From Staphylococcus aureus (GTDB taxonomy: Bacteria > Bacillota > Bacilli > Staphylococcales > Staphylococcaceae): a stretch of DNA of 64,000 nt. Of the stretch, positions 62,756 to 64,000 are shown in pieces; within the stretch, counting starts at the first letter, position 1; each line of letters opens with the position of its first letter. The DNA is taken from assembly GCF_001027105.1 (NCBI RefSeq), contig NZ_CP011526.1:1116001-1180000 (forward strand). The letters are read 5' to 3'. Made by a program: the position numbers and the translations under genes. The notes beneath the pieces were generated by a model. That model had not been told where the DNA came from, ran no database searches, and worked only from the letters and a program-made list of their open reading frames with translations.

Positions 62756-64000
62756 ATGAAATTAATTAAAAACGGTAAAGTATTACAAAATGGCGAATTA
62801 CAACAAGCAGATATTTTAATTGATGGTAAGGTAATTAAACAAATTGCACCTGCAATTGAACCAAGCAATGGTGTTGACATCATAGATGCGAAAGGTCACT
62901 TTGTGTCACCTGGATTTGTCGATGTTCATGTTCATTTACGTGAACCTGGTGGTGAATATAAAGAGACAATTGAAACTGGTACTAAAGCTGCTGCTAGAGG
63001 CGGATTTACAACTGTATGTCCAATGCCTAACACAAGACCGGTACCAGATTCTGTAGAACATTTTGAAGCTTTACAAAAATTAATCGATGACAATGCTCAA
63101 GTACGTGTATTACCTTATGCTTCAATTACAACACGTCAATTAGGTAAAGAATTGGTTGATTTCCCAGCACTAGTAAAAGAAGGTGCCTTTGCGTTTACAG
63201 ATGACGGTGTAGGAGTACAAACTGCAAGCATGATGTATGAAGGCATGATTGAAGCTGCAAAAGTAAACAAAGCCATCGTAGCACACTGTGAAGATAATTC
63301 ATTAATCTATGGTGGTGCAATGCATGAAGGGAAACGCAGTAAAGAGTTAGGTATACCAGGTATTCCAAACATTTGTGAATCTGTTCAAATCGCAAGAGAT
63401 GTACTATTAGCTGAAGCAGCAGGTTGTCATTATCATGTATGTCATGTTTCTACTAAAGAAAGTGTTAGAGTCATTCGTGACGCTAAACGCGCAGGCATTC
63501 ATGTTACAGCTGAAGTTACACCACACCATTTATTGTTAACAGAAGATGATATTCCTGGTAATAATGCCATTTATAAAATGAATCCACCATTGAGAAGTAC
63601 TGAAGATAGAGAGGCTTTGTTAGAAGGGTTACTAGACGGTACAATTGACTGTATCGCAACAGACCATGCACCACATGCACGTGATGAAAAAGCACAACCA
63701 ATGGAAAAAGCACCATTCGGAATTGTTGGTAGTGAAACAGCATTCCCATTATTATATACGCATTTTGTAAAAAATGGTGATTGGACATTACAACAATTAG
63801 TAGATTACTTAACAATTAAACCATGTGAGACATTTAATTTAGAATACGGCACATTAAAAGAAAATGGTTATGCAGATTTAACAATCATTGATTTAGATAG
63901 TGAACAAGAAATTAAAGGAGAAGATTTCTTATCAAAAGCAGATAATACACCATTTATCGGCTATAAAGTTTATGGAAATCCGATCTTAACAATGGTTGAA
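62756..64000 (+). CDS. pyrC: dihydroorotase, 3' end outside the window
   Basis: Open to the right edge for 415 codons. Metal-binding [11 protein letters not shown] near residue 55, [40 protein letters not shown] and [10 protein letters not shown] are all present, so it is a complete type I dihydroorotase except for about nine C-terminal residues by the usual 424-residue length. Two adjacent ATGs (62753, 62756) follow AAGGGGACG. Confidence 0.95.
   Translation, partial: MKLIKNGKVLQNGELQQADILIDGKVIKQIAPAIEPSNGVDIIDAKGHFVSPGFVDVHVHLREPGGEYKETIETGTKAAARGGFTTVCPMPNTRPVPDSVEHFEALQKLIDDNAQVRVLPYASITTRQLGKELVDFPALVKEGAFAFTDDGVGVQTASMMYEGMIEAAKVNKAIVAHCEDNSLIYGGAMHEGKRSKELGIPGIPNICESVQIARDVLLAEAAGCHYHVCHVSTKESVRVIRDAKRAGIHVTAEVTPHHLLLTEDDIPGNNAIYKMNPPLRSTEDREALLEGLLDGTIDCIATDHAPHARDEKAQPMEKAPFGIVGSETAFPLLYTHFVKNGDWTLQQLVDYLTIKPCETFNLEYGTLKENGYADLTIIDLDSEQEIKGEDFLSKADNTPFIGYKVYGNPILTMVE

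Overview
The window is a stretch of a low-GC Firmicutes chromosome that I assign to Staphylococcus aureus. The assignment rests on recognised species-specific proteins: alpha-haemolysin, Efb, Ecb, FLIPr, a SCIN-family inhibitor, three SSL exotoxin-like proteins and the two PSM-beta peptides. They sit inside a conserved staphylococcal core backbone. No strain-level call is attempted.

Left core block (1-16.2 kb): the 3' part of pheT, then rnhC on the minus strand, zapA-cvpA-polX-mutS2, trxA, uvrC, the succinate dehydrogenase operon sdhCAB, and murI-rdgB-phosphodiesterase. These are housekeeping genes for translation, DNA repair, redox control, respiration and peptidoglycan precursor supply.

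Middle accessory block (about 16.2-35 kb): this matches the region known as genomic island nuSa-gamma or immune evasion cluster 2. It holds ecb, flr (FLIPr), efb, a SCIN homologue, hla and ssl12-14, and ends with tRNA-Arg and psm-beta1/2. Within it lie argF-arcC-arcD-like (arginine/ornithine catabolism) and a TDT-family transporter. At least five of the secreted immune-evasion genes carry a GTTAA-N6-GTTAA-like SaeR box upstream, so they probably form one SaeRS-controlled battery; psm-beta carries AgrA-like repeats. The hla segment is bracketed by two STAR repeat arrays. The block also contains small genes easily missed: a 35-aa membrane peptide, a 48-aa peptide overlapping a small HTH gene, a 31-aa peptide, and a membrane-protein gene broken by an in-frame amber codon. 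Next to tRNA-Arg there are 11-bp phased direct repeats that look like a recombinase-binding remnant.

Right core block (35-64 kb): a HAD phosphatase, a GNAT acetyltransferase and bshC, then the complete division and cell wall cluster mraZ-rsmH-ftsL-pbp1-mraY-murD-divIB-ftsA-ftsZ, then pgeF/ylmD-ylmE-sepF-ylmG-ylmH-divIVA. After these come ileS with an isoleucine T-box, a glyoxalase-fold protein, an IS1182-like remnant bounded by inverted repeats, lspA-rluD-like, and the pyrimidine operon pyrR-pyrP-pyrB-pyrC. The pyr operon has PyrR attenuators before pyrR and pyrP. pyrC runs off the right edge about nine codons short of its expected end.
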